Shown: piece by piece, positions 25,447 through 33,190 of the stretch
Layout of the letters: each line of letters starts with the position of its first letter
Position numbering within the stretch: the first letter of the stretch is position 1
Source of the DNA: Streptomyces sp. LUP30
Lineage (GTDB): Bacteria; Actinomycetota; Actinomycetes; Streptomycetales; Streptomycetaceae
Assembly: GCF_001746365.1 (NCBI RefSeq)
Contig: NZ_MJAJ01000033.1
Span: 26,008-90,007 of the forward strand
DNA length: 64,000 bases
Reading direction: 5' to 3'
Notes under the pieces: generated by a model
The model's input: only the letters and a program-made list of their open reading frames with translations
Database searches by the model: none
What the model was told of the DNA's origin: nothing
Made by a program: the position numbers and the translations under genes

Positions 25447-26460
25447 TCAGGCGCTGGCCCGGGTGACCAGCGCGGTGGGCAGGATCAGCGGGGTGGGGTC
25501 CTGTCCGTTGACGAGCGCGACCAGCATGCGGGCCATCTCCCGGCCGAGCGCCGTTATGGGCTGATGGACGGTGGTGAGCGGCGGATCGGCGATCCGGGCG
25601 ATCGCCAGGTCGTCGAAGCCGACCACGGCGACGTCGGCGGGGACCGGCCGACCGGCCTCGCGCAAGGTGCGCAGCGCCCCCGCCGCCATGTTGTCGTTGG
25701 CGGCGAACACCCCGTCCACACCAGGGTGGTCCGCCAGCAGCGCGGCCATGACGGCGGCTCCGCTGGGCTCGGTGAAGTCCCCCTCCAGCGGGGGGAACGG
25801 ATCGAGACCGGCCGCCAGCATGGCGTCGCGGTAGCCGCGGTAACGGGCGCGCCCGGCCTCGGTGTCCATACGGCCGCAGATGGCGGCGACACGTGTCCGG
25901 CCGCGTGAGAGCAGGTACTCGGTCGCCTCGCGCGCGCCACCGACGTTGTCGACGTCCACGTACCACCGCGGCGCCGGGCCGACCGGGCGTCCGCCGAACA
26001 CGACGGGCATCTCCGCCTCCTGGGCCATCCGGGCCAGCGGATCGTCCTCACGCAGCGCCATCAGCATGACGCCGTCGGCGCCCTTGGACCGAAACAGCTC
26101 CTCCACCCGCTTGCGCCCCCGGTCGGAAGCGGCCAGGCACAGCATGAGATGCAGGTCGGCCTCCTCCAGCGCGGCCGACGCCCCCACGATCACCTGGGCG
26201 AAGAACGGGTCCGCGAAGATCGACGGATCCTCGCCCGAGACGACCAGGGCGGCCGCCCCCGTCTGACGGGTGGCGAGAGCTCGGGCGCTCGGATTGGGCA
26301 CGTAGTCGAGCTGCCGGACGGCCCGTTCGACCGCCTCGCGTTTGACGCGGCTGACATGGGGAGCGTTGTTGAGGGCGCGAGAGGCCACGGAGCGGGAGAC
26401 GCCGGCGAGTTCGGCCACCTCGTCGAGCGTCGGCTGCCGACGAGGCGCGGATTCTGCCAT
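25447..26460 (-). CDS. LacI-family transcriptional repressor
   Basis: This 337-aa regulator has an N-terminal helix-turn-helix (TLDEVAELAGVSRSVASRALNN), the hinge region NPSARALATRQT and a periplasmic-binding-protein-like sugar-sensing domain ending with GFDDLAIARIADPPLTTVHQP. Family members repress carbohydrate genes until a sugar binds. It sits between a GH62 gene downstream and a GH6 gene divergently upstream, with a 16-bp perfect palindrome about 100 bp upstream of its own start and CebR-like boxes before the GH6 gene. It is therefore likely to control itself and possibly its neighbours. Its recognition helix differs from what I recall of CebR, so it is probably a paralogue. ATG 26460 follows GGAAAGG. 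Confidence 0.92.
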   Translation of the reverse strand: MAESAPRRQPTLDEVAELAGVSRSVASRALNNAPHVSRVKREAVERAVRQLDYVPNPSARALATRQTGAAALVVSGEDPSIFADPFFAQVIVGASAALEEADLHLMLCLAASDRGRKRVEELFRSKGADGVMLMALREDDPLARMAQEAEMPVVFGGRPVGPAPRWYVDVDNVGGAREATEYLLSRGRTRVAAICGRMDTEAGRARYRGYRDAMLAAGLDPFPPLEGDFTEPSGAAVMAALLADHPGVDGVFAANDNMAAGALRTLREAGRPVPADVAVVGFDDLAIARIADPPLTTVHQPITALGREMARMLVALVNGQDPTPLILPTALVTRASA

Positions 26461-26556
26461 GGAGCATGAGCCTTTCCGAAGTGACCACGGGGTGCGGTGG
26501 TGCGGTGGGTCGGCTTCCACCCCGACGGGAAGACCGTGGGAGCGGTGGCACGAAAG

Positions 26557-26572
26557 CTGGAAGCGCTTCCAG
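26557..26572. promoter_or_regulatory. LacI-type operator CTGGAAGCGCTTCCAG
   Basis: A perfect 16-bp palindrome with the central CG of LacI-family sites lies 97-112 bp upstream of the lacI-type start. Autoregulation is the likely use. Confidence 0.65.
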
Positions 26573-26775
26573 TCCAGGAACTGTAGAGCCTCGCCCTCGC
26601 CCTGTGAAGGCCCGTCGAGGCCCACGAAGACCCTCGGCGAACCGTCGGGATCCGCCGGTGCTCAGCAAGTGGCCAGCCAGTGGTCAGCCCACGATCCGCG
26701 GCGCCCGAGCAGCGGATATGCGCGGATACGCGCAGGCCGAGAGAAGGTCGCACCAGTGGATTTCCGCCTGGGCGC

Positions 26776-26804
26776 TTGACAGTTCCGACGCTCCGCCACA
26801 CGAT
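26776..26804 (+). promoter_or_regulatory. Promoter of the first GH6 gene
   Basis: TTGACA (26776-26781) is a perfect -35. CACGAT (26799-26804) follows after 17 bases as a weak -10. The predicted RNA start is about 200 bases before the GH6 start codon. Confidence 0.55.
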
Positions 26805-26835
26805 ACCGACCACACCCCAAGGCCCTCCGCGCAGT

Positions 26836-26864
26836 TGGGACCGCTTCCAGTGGGAGCGCTCCCA
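26836..26864. promoter_or_regulatory. Tandem CebR-type operators
   Basis: TGGGAGCGCTCCCA (26851-26864) is the exact 14-bp palindrome known for the cellulose-utilisation repressor CebR. TGGGACCGCTTCCA (26836-26849) is a two-mismatch copy one base before it. Both lie downstream of the predicted -10, where a bound repressor would block transcription of the GH6 gene. Confidence 0.75.
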
Positions 26865-27010
26865 GGATTCACTGCCGGCCCTTCGGATGTGTCGCCCCCG
26901 GCCGGAAGCCGCCGGAGCCCGGGGGCGTCGCGCCCCGCACCTCCTCAGCACGTCGCACGCTCGGGACGAGCGCGTGCGACGCACCCATGCCAGGAAACCG
27001 AGGTTCAGTC

Positions 27011-27976
27011 ATGCGCCGCAGACTCCGCGCCCTCGTGACAGCGTTCTTCGCTCTGCCGCTGGCGTTCGCCGTCGCACCGTCGGCACACGCCGCCGACCCG
27101 ACCACCATGACCCACGGGTTCTACGTGGACCCCGACTCCAGCGCGAAACGCTGGGTCGCCGCCAACCCCGGCGACGGCCGGGCCTCCGCGATCAACGCCT
27201 CCCTGGCCAACACCCCGGCCGCTCGTTGGTTCGGCTCCTGGAGCGGCGCCATCGGCACCGCCACGGGCGCGTACGCGGGCGCCGCGGACAGCCGGGACAA
27301 GCTGCCCATCCTCGTCGCCTACAACATCTACAACCGCGACTACTGCGGCGGGCACTCCGCAGGCGGAGCGGCCTCGTCGTCCGCCTACGCGAACTGGATC
27401 GCACAGTTCGCCGGCGGGATCGCCAACCGTCCGGCCGTCGTGCTCCTCGAACCGGACTCCCTCGGGGACTACGGCTGCATGACGCAGGCTCAGATCGCGG
27501 AACGGCAGGGCATGCTCAGCGGGGCCCTCACCCAGTTCAACCGCCAGGCCCCCAACACCTGGGTCTACCTCGACGCCGGCAACCCCGGCTGGGCCGCAGC
27601 GGCGACCATGGCCCAGCGCCTCAACGACGCCGGCCTGCGCCAGGCCCACGGCTTCTCGCTCAACATCTCCAACTACTTCACCACGTCCGAGAACACCGCG
27701 TACGGGAACGCCGTCAACAGGGAACTCAGCGCCCGTTACGGCTACACCAAGCCGTTCGTCGTGGACAGCAGCCGTAACGGCAACGGGTCCAACGGCCAGT
27801 GGTGCAACCCGGCCGGCCGCCGTATCGGCACTCCCACCCAAACAGGCGGTGGCGCCGAGATGCTCCTGTGGATCAAGACGCCGGGCGAGTCCGACGGCAA
27901 CTGTGGTGTCGGGTCCGGATCGTCGGCAGGACAGTTCCTCCCCGAGGTCGCCTACAAGATGATCTACGGCTACTGA
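27011..27976 (+). CDS. Secreted GH6 endoglucanase (cellulase), catalytic domain only
   Basis: This 321-aa secreted cellulase of family GH6 cleaves beta-1,4-glucan with inversion. The signal peptide covers residues 1-27 (cleaved after AHA). Family landmarks are Asp110 in YNRDYCGG, the general acid Asp149 in LLEPDSLG, and the C-terminal KTPGESDGNC. Cysteines at 112 and 156 fit the conserved disulfide. There is no cellulose-binding module, so it probably acts on soluble or amorphous glucan. ATG 27011 follows GAGG. The tandem CebR-type boxes upstream predict repression lifted by cello-oligosaccharides. A second GH6 gene follows 225 bp downstream. Confidence 0.94.
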   Translation: MRRRLRALVTAFFALPLAFAVAPSAHAADPTTMTHGFYVDPDSSAKRWVAANPGDGRASAINASLANTPAARWFGSWSGAIGTATGAYAGAADSRDKLPILVAYNIYNRDYCGGHSAGGAASSSAYANWIAQFAGGIANRPAVVLLEPDSLGDYGCMTQAQIAERQGMLSGALTQFNRQAPNTWVYLDAGNPGWAAAATMAQRLNDAGLRQAHGFSLNISNYFTTSENTAYGNAVNRELSARYGYTKPFVVDSSRNGNGSNGQWCNPAGRRIGTPTQTGGGAEMLLWIKTPGESDGNCGVGSGSSAGQFLPEVAYKMIYGY

Positions 27977-28201
27977 TCCAGGGCTCCCGGCGGCCCGTTC
28001 CGCCACGCCCCCAGGACCTCTCGTCCCCACGCCCCCACCCGCACCCTCATGCGCCCCACGCCTCGCACCTCGTGCGCCCCACGCCCCACGCCCCCGACCG
28101 GGCCACGGGCGCGGGGCGGTCGGCGGCCCGCCGGACGCAGGGCTGCGGGGCGGCACAGGGCGCCAGGCGTTCCCTCATCCGTCCATCGATCAGGAGCAAC
28201 C

Positions 28202-29527
28202 ATGCAAGCACCCCGCCTACGGCGGCGCGCGGCCGCCGTCATCGCGGCGCTCACCGCCTGCGCCGCTCTCACCGCGACGCAGGCACAGGCACAGACGGAA
28301 CCGCCGACGCAGACGGCACAGACGGCGCAGACGGCACTGACGGCACAGACGCGGGACGTGATCACCCCGGCCACGCGGTTCTACGCGGACCCGCACGGCA
28401 AGGCCGCACAGCAGGCCCTCGTGGACTTCCGGCACGGCGACTTCGGCAACGCCGCGAACATGGCCAGGCTCGCGAGCTGGCCCCAGGCCGAGTGGTTCAC
28501 CGAGGGCACGCCCGACGAGGTGCGCGTCAAGGTGAACAAGCTCGTCCGCCGGGCCCGGGCCGTGGACCGGACCCCCGTCCTGGTCGCCTACAACGTGCCG
28601 GGCCGCGACTGCACGCAGTACTCCAGCGGCGGAGCGGCGTCCTCGGCCGCCTACCGGCAATGGATCGACGCCTTCGCCGCCGGCATCGGCGCCGGCAAGG
28701 CGGTGGTCGTCGTCGAGCCCGACGGTCTCGCTCTCCTCCCCAAGGACTGCGGGCCCTCCGACGACCCGACCGGCGCGCTCACGGCCGCCCGTGTCGCCGA
28801 CCTCGAATACGCCGTCAGGACCCTCAAGGCCCGGCCGCGCACCGCGGTCTACCTGGACGCGGGGAACGTCCTGTGGCGGTCGGTCGGTGACATGGCGCAG
28901 CGGTTGCTGGACGCCGGGGTCCGCTACAGCGACGGCTTCTCGCTGAACGTGTCCAACACCCACCCCACGGCCCACAACGCCAGGTACGGAACCTGGATAG
29001 CCAAGTGCATGTGGTTCGCCTCCCAGGGACCCGAACAGGCGCGCGGCCACACCGACTGGTGCGCCAGTCAGTACTACTCGTCGGCCGCCCCCAACGACGG
29101 CGTCCCCGGCAACGCCGTGGACTCCGCAGACCCCGCCACCTGGCGCTGGACCGACGCCTGGTTCGACCAGAACGTGGGCGCCCCGCCGGCCGACCGGCTG
29201 CGGCACTTCGTGATCGACACCAGCCGTAACGGTCTGGGTGCCTGGGCGCCGGAGCCGGGCAAGTACAGCGGGGACCCGGAGATCTGGTGCAACGCGCCCG
29301 GCCGCGGTCTCGGCCCGCGCCCCACCGCCGCCACGGGCGTTCCCCTCGTCGACGCCTATCTGTGGATAAAGATCCCCGGCGAGTCCGACGGCAGCTGCAC
29401 GCGCAACACCGGCGGCACGATCGACCCCGAGTACGGCGTCGTCGACCCGCCCGCCGGCGCCTGGTGGCCCGATCAGGCCCACTCCCTGGCGCGCAACGCG
29501 GCGCCGCGCCTGACGTTCGCCCGTTGA
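28202..29527 (+). CDS. Secreted GH6 glycoside hydrolase (second copy, longer)
   Basis: This 441-aa protein has a signal peptide (cleavage near AQAQ), then a short linker of Gln-Thr-Ala repeats encoded by 9-bp DNA repeats, then a GH6 domain. The catalytic landmarks are present: RDCTQYSSGG, VVEPDGLAL and KIPGESDGSC. Compared with its upstream neighbour it has an extra segment of roughly 60 residues (CMWFASQGPEQARGHTDWC onward), which may form loops over the active site and shift activity towards a cellobiohydrolase-like mode; that is inference. ATG 28202 follows AGGAG. The 225-bp gap before it is C-rich repetitive DNA without a clear promoter, so read-through from the first GH6 gene is possible. 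Confidence 0.92.
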   Translation: MQAPRLRRRAAAVIAALTACAALTATQAQAQTEPPTQTAQTAQTALTAQTRDVITPATRFYADPHGKAAQQALVDFRHGDFGNAANMARLASWPQAEWFTEGTPDEVRVKVNKLVRRARAVDRTPVLVAYNVPGRDCTQYSSGGAASSAAYRQWIDAFAAGIGAGKAVVVVEPDGLALLPKDCGPSDDPTGALTAARVADLEYAVRTLKARPRTAVYLDAGNVLWRSVGDMAQRLLDAGVRYSDGFSLNVSNTHPTAHNARYGTWIAKCMWFASQGPEQARGHTDWCASQYYSSAAPNDGVPGNAVDSADPATWRWTDAWFDQNVGAPPADRLRHFVIDTSRNGLGAWAPEPGKYSGDPEIWCNAPGRGLGPRPTAATGVPLVDAYLWIKIPGESDGSCTRNTGGTIDPEYGVVDPPAGAWWPDQAHSLARNAAPRLTFAR

Positions 29528-29596
29528 GCCCGACCGGGCGCCCGACCCGCCCGGCCGCCGGACTCCCGTCCCCTCATGTCGTCAGACGCGGGCCTG

Positions 29597-29878
29597 TCAC
29601 GCGTCGGGACGGGAGTCCTCCTCCAGCTTCTCGAAGAAGAACTCGTGCTTGAGGAAGGAGACGTCGTATTCGTGGCCGGGCTGCGGAGGCAGCAGTTGGG
29701 AGGCCTGGAAGAGACGCCAGCCGTCGTGCAGCGCGGCCAGCCCGGTGGGGTAGGGCGGCTCGTCGCCGTCCCCGGTCGTCGGGCGGGTTCGGCCGGTTCC
29801 GTCGTACCGGGACCAGCCCACGACGTGGGAGTCGAGCGCCGACGACGCGAGATAGAGGACCAGAACCTGCTGCCTCAT
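29597..29878 (-). CDS. Small conserved hypothetical protein coupled to the PhyH-type gene
   Basis: This 93-aa protein starts MRQQVLVLYLASSAL. It is followed by a WSRYDGTG motif, a PYPTGLAALHDGWRLFQ stretch and a C-terminal EYDVSFLKHEFFFEK. I recognise this as a recurring actinobacterial small-protein pattern, but no function is known. Its ATG overlaps the TGA of the dioxygenase gene (ATGA), and AGGAG lies in the end of that gene, so the two are translated together. That stoichiometric coupling suggests a partner or regulatory subunit of the dioxygenase. There is no signal peptide or membrane segment. Confidence 0.75.
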   Translation of the reverse strand: MRQQVLVLYLASSALDSHVVGWSRYDGTGRTRPTTGDGDEPPYPTGLAALHDGWRLFQASQLLPPQPGHEYDVSFLKHEFFFEKLEEDSRPDA

Positions 29879-30693
29879 GCCTGGCTCCTCTGCGTCGGCC
29901 TGTTGGTGACACGGGTGACCCAGTGGTCGACGTCGACCAGGTCGTCGCCGGTCAGGGCCCGCCACAGCAGGACCCGGTTGTAGATCTCCAGCCGGGCGGT
30001 GGCCTGCTCGTACCAGGGGAAGCCGGTGCCGAGTTCCGCGGCGACGGCCGGGGCGTGCAGGTCGGAGGTGTCCCAGAGGCGCACCTGCGGCACGGTGGGG
30101 TTGAGGCGGAGCTTGTACATGTGGCGGCGGTGGTCGGTGTCGTTGCGGCGGCCGCTGTGCCAGATGCCGTGGTGCACGAGGACGACCGTGCCCGCCTCAC
30201 AGGTCAGGCGCGTCTGCCCCCTGAGGTTCTGCACGCGTCCGATGTCCGTCTCGTTGACCCGGCGCAGGTGGCTTCCTGGCACGCTCAGCGTGCCGCCCAT
30301 CCCGGCGGTCACCTCGTGCGGGTAGTACATGAGCTGCAGGTCGAACGCGTCCGGCCGGACGTCGATGATGGCGTCCGCGTGGAGGTCCTGCGCGTGTCCC
30401 TCGTGCGGCTCGCGGATGTGCACGGCGTGGTGGTCGACGGTCGGCTCGGGGCCGACCAGGCTCTCCACGGCGCCGGCGACGACCGGTAGGGCGAGCAGTT
30501 CGTGGACGAAGGTGTCCGGTGCGAAGGCCGTGCTCAACGGAGTGCCGTAGGACACGTGCGGCAGACCCTGGTCCAGGGCCGCGACGGCCCGTTCGTTGAT
30601 CTCCGGCGGCACCACCCCGTCCAGGCGCAGAAACCCCTGCGCGACGAAGCGTGCCACCTGAACCGATGTCAGGAGGTGCTTGCTGGTTGGCAT
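29875..30693 (-). CDS. Phytanoyl-CoA dioxygenase (PhyH) family Fe(II)/2-oxoglutarate oxygenase
   Basis: The 272-aa protein has the iron-binding H-x-D at His105/Asp107 (DLHADAIID), a distal histidine in HHGIWHSGRRN (about 179) and a following HRRHMYKLRLNP, consistent with a non-haem Fe(II), 2-oxoglutarate-dependent hydroxylase. PhyH-family enzymes hydroxylate small molecules in primary or natural-product metabolism; the substrate here is unknown. The gene is divergent from an AraC regulator (73 bp apart), which probably controls it. ATG 30693 fits the family start (MPTSKHLLTS), although no strong ribosome site is seen. A longer start at 30843 would run into the AraC gene and is unlikely. Confidence 0.85.
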   Translation of the reverse strand: MPTSKHLLTSVQVARFVAQGFLRLDGVVPPEINERAVAALDQGLPHVSYGTPLSTAFAPDTFVHELLALPVVAGAVESLVGPEPTVDHHAVHIREPHEGHAQDLHADAIIDVRPDAFDLQLMYYPHEVTAGMGGTLSVPGSHLRRVNETDIGRVQNLRGQTRLTCEAGTVVLVHHGIWHSGRRNDTDHRRHMYKLRLNPTVPQVRLWDTSDLHAPAVAAELGTGFPWYEQATARLEIYNRVLLWRALTGDDLVDVDHWVTRVTNRPTQRSQA

Positions 30694-30766
30694 GCGACGA
30701 ACGTACGGGCCCGGCACGGCCGGGTCGTGGGCAGAATTCGTCCACTGCTGGTAATTTTCCACCCTC

Positions 30767-31561
30767 GTGAGGTCCACAACGCTCTGGCTCGACGAGGCGC
30801 CCACGGTGGTCGCCGCCGGCATCGGGGTGCACGGCGTCTCCACCGCGCACGACGTCTTCCGCCTGCCCGACCTGTGGCAGCTGCACCTCTACCACTACGA
30901 GGGCGCGCTGTCCCTCGGGCGGTCGGTCCATCCCATCCGCCCCGGCCACGTCAGCCTGGTGCCGCCGAACACGGAGGTGCACTTCCACTACCGGGGCAGG
31001 TCGGAGCATTTCTACGTCCATCTGCGGTTGCACGAGGGCGGATCCGCGCGGGTGGTCCCGGTGATGCAGGACGCCGGGGACGAGAGCACGCGCCTGGCCG
31101 ACCTGCTGCGCCACGCCGTGACGGCCATGCCGTCCACTCCCTCGCGGGCCACCGCCGAGGTGTGGGCCGCTCTGTGGCGCGTCTCCGAGCTGTCGGGCGG
31201 CGAGGGAGACGGGCGCCGCCACCCCTATGTGTCGGGCGCACAGGCGTATGTCGAGGAACACCTGGCCGGTCCGCTGTCCGTGCCGGACGTCGCTCGCGCC
31301 GTCGGGATCTCCCACACCCACCTGACGCGCCTGTTCCGAGCCGAGACCGGCCTCACGGTCGTGTCGTACATCCGGCGCCGCCGCCTGCAACGCGCCCGGC
31401 ACCTCCTGTCGTCCTCCACCCTGTCCGTCACGGCCGTCGCCGCGGCCGTGGGCATCGCCGATCTCCAGGCCTTCAACAAGGCCTGCCGCCGCGAGCTGGG
31501 CGCGAGCCCGCGTGACGTACGTGCGGCCGGGTGCCCGGGAGCAGGCGGCGAGGACACCTGA
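30767..31561 (+). CDS. AraC-family transcriptional regulator
   Basis: The 264-aa protein has an N-terminal cupin-like sensing half (VHPIRPGHVSLVPPNTEVHFHYRG) and a C-terminal double helix-turn-helix (LSVPDVARAVGISHTHLTRLFRAETG, then TAVAAAVGIADLQAFNKACRRELGASP). The second half deviates a little from the usual DxxYFxRxFKR pattern. It is divergent from the PhyH-type gene and is the natural candidate to control the dioxygenase/93-aa pair. The GTG at 30767 is the first usable start. Confidence 0.9.
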   Translation: MRSTTLWLDEAPTVVAAGIGVHGVSTAHDVFRLPDLWQLHLYHYEGALSLGRSVHPIRPGHVSLVPPNTEVHFHYRGRSEHFYVHLRLHEGGSARVVPVMQDAGDESTRLADLLRHAVTAMPSTPSRATAEVWAALWRVSELSGGEGDGRRHPYVSGAQAYVEEHLAGPLSVPDVARAVGISHTHLTRLFRAETGLTVVSYIRRRRLQRARHLLSSSTLSVTAVAAAVGIADLQAFNKACRRELGASPRDVRAAGCPGAGGEDT

Positions 31562-31653
31562 GGAACGCCGGGCCGGCCCTGGCGAGCGTCGCCGTCGCCC
31601 GACGGTGACGGGCAGGTGCTCACGGGTCCGCGCAGAGAGCCTCTCCCGCCCCG

Positions 31654-31682
31654 TTGACGGACGGGGTGCACATGATTACCGT
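31654..31682 (+). promoter_or_regulatory. Promoter of the CE2-type esterase gene
   Basis: TTGACG (31654-31659), 17 bases, then TACCGT (31677-31682), a near-consensus vegetative promoter about 150 bp before the start codon. Confidence 0.65.
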
Positions 31683-31838
31683 GCGCCACGGCCCCGCCTG
31701 CCGACCAGCGTTCGACGTTTCGGACGACGACGCGCTTTCCGTCGACGCAGCGGCTACGCAGCGGGTCGTCGCCCCATCGCGCCATCGCCCCATCGCTCCG
31801 ACGGACGAACGACCGAACCAGCGAAGGAGACACCACGG

Positions 31839-33119
31839 ATGACCGGGATGCGCACGGCCCGCGGAACCTGGCGGACGCACCACAGGCGAGCGCCGGTGTT
31901 CACCGCGCTGACCGCCCTGGTGGCGGCACTCCTGAGCGGTGTGGGCGCCGCCGGAACGGCACAGGCGGCGCCCGTGGACGCCCACGGGTGGCACGGGACG
32001 GCCGGCCGCGACAGCGACGAGACCGGCGGGGCGCGGGACGCCTCCGCGGACGGCACCGAGGGCGTGCGGCACACGGCCCGGGACGGAGCCGGCCGGCAGC
32101 GGCAGCCGGCCCGCGTGAAGGGCGTGCTGGCACAGGTGCACACCCCGGGGCGGGTCAAGGACGCCGGCAGCACGGTCCAGTACAGCTGGCCCGGCGTGTA
32201 CTTCGAGGGTCGCGTCAGGGGCACCGGCGTGGGCGTCGTGCTCGACGACGCGGCCGCCGACTACGACGTCCAGGTCGACGGCGCCACGGTGGCCACGCTC
32301 GTCACGCCCGGCCGGACCACGCACTGGATCAACGGCCTGCAGAACCGCACGCACACCGTCCGGCTCGTCAAGCGCAATGACAGCCCGTGGGCCACCAGCA
32401 CGTTCGGAGGCTTCCTCGCCGCGCCGGGCGGCGCCGTGCTGAGCAGGCCGGCGGCCCGCAGCCGCCAGATCGAGTTCATCGGCGACTCCCTCACCGTGGG
32501 CTACGGCAACCTCTCGACCTCCCGCGACTGCACCGCGGAGCAGGTCAGCCGGACCACCGACGCCGACGTGAGCTACGGCGCCCTCACCGCCCGGCGACTG
32601 GGCGCCGACTACCAGCTCAACGCCTATTCGGGCCTCGGCATGGTACGCAACTACAACGGAGGCTCACCGGACGTCACCTACCGGACCTTCTACCACCGTG
32701 CCCTGCTGAACGTGTCCGGCGACGTCTGGCGGAACCCCGGCACCTGGCGCCCTCAGCTCGTGGTGGTCAACCTCGGCACCAACGACTTCTCGACCGCCGT
32801 CAACCCGGGTGAGCCATGGACGCCCGACAGCCTCGCGGCCGCCTACCGCACGGCATACGGCGACTTCCTCCAGAAGCTGCGGACGCGCTACGGGCCCACG
32901 ACGACCATCGTGGCCGTCGGCGCCGGCCCGTTCGCCGGCCATGTGCAGCAGGTGGTCAAGGCACGCACCGACGCCGGCGACGGCCGGGTGCGGTACTGGC
33001 TCCTCGACGACTCGGGGCTGGACTTCCTGGGCTGCCACTGGCACTACTCGGCCCACGACGACCGGATCATCGCCGACCGGCTGACCTCGTTCATCGGCAG
33101 TCTCCCGACAGCCTGGTGA
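31839..33119 (+). CDS. Secreted CE2-type acetyl esterase (SGNH hydrolase)
   Basis: The 426-aa protein has a signal peptide (about residues 1-43, ending AQAAP), a charged low-complexity stretch, a beta-sandwich domain (VYFEGRVRGTGVGVVLDDAAADYDV), and an SGNH catalytic domain with FIGDSLTVGYGN (nucleophile Ser), VVNLGTNDFS (Asn) and the catalytic Asp/His region HWHYSAHDD. This two-domain layout is that of carbohydrate esterase family 2, whose members remove acetyl groups from xylan or glucomannan. With the GH62 and GH6 genes nearby it fits a biomass-degradation locus. ATG 31839 follows AAGGAG. Confidence 0.88.
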   Translation: MTGMRTARGTWRTHHRRAPVFTALTALVAALLSGVGAAGTAQAAPVDAHGWHGTAGRDSDETGGARDASADGTEGVRHTARDGAGRQRQPARVKGVLAQVHTPGRVKDAGSTVQYSWPGVYFEGRVRGTGVGVVLDDAAADYDVQVDGATVATLVTPGRTTHWINGLQNRTHTVRLVKRNDSPWATSTFGGFLAAPGGAVLSRPAARSRQIEFIGDSLTVGYGNLSTSRDCTAEQVSRTTDADVSYGALTARRLGADYQLNAYSGLGMVRNYNGGSPDVTYRTFYHRALLNVSGDVWRNPGTWRPQLVVVNLGTNDFSTAVNPGEPWTPDSLAAAYRTAYGDFLQKLRTRYGPTTTIVAVGAGPFAGHVQQVVKARTDAGDGRVRYWLLDDSGLDFLGCHWHYSAHDDRIIADRLTSFIGSLPTAW

Positions 33120-33145
33120 CAGCCTGGTGACGAGCCGAACGGGGA

Positions 33146-33183
33146 GCGGCCGCCGACGGCAGGGAGCGTCCGTCGGCGGCCGC
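33146..33183. terminator. Perfect 14-bp hairpin between convergent genes
   Basis: GCGGCCGCCGACGG (33146-33159) and its exact complement (33170-33183) enclose a 10-base loop between the esterase and WD40 stops. It is likely a bidirectional terminator. Confidence 0.7.
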
Positions 33184-33190
33184 CGTGCGG

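Larger units (their letters stand above)
26461..27010. other. Divergent control region between lacI-type and GH6 genes
   Basis: These 550 bases contain no gene. They hold the palindrome at 26557-26572, the plus-strand promoter at 26776-26804 and two LacI/CebR-type boxes at 26836-26864. A looser half-match, TGGGAGCGGTGGCA, lies at 26537-26550. Confidence 0.7.
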
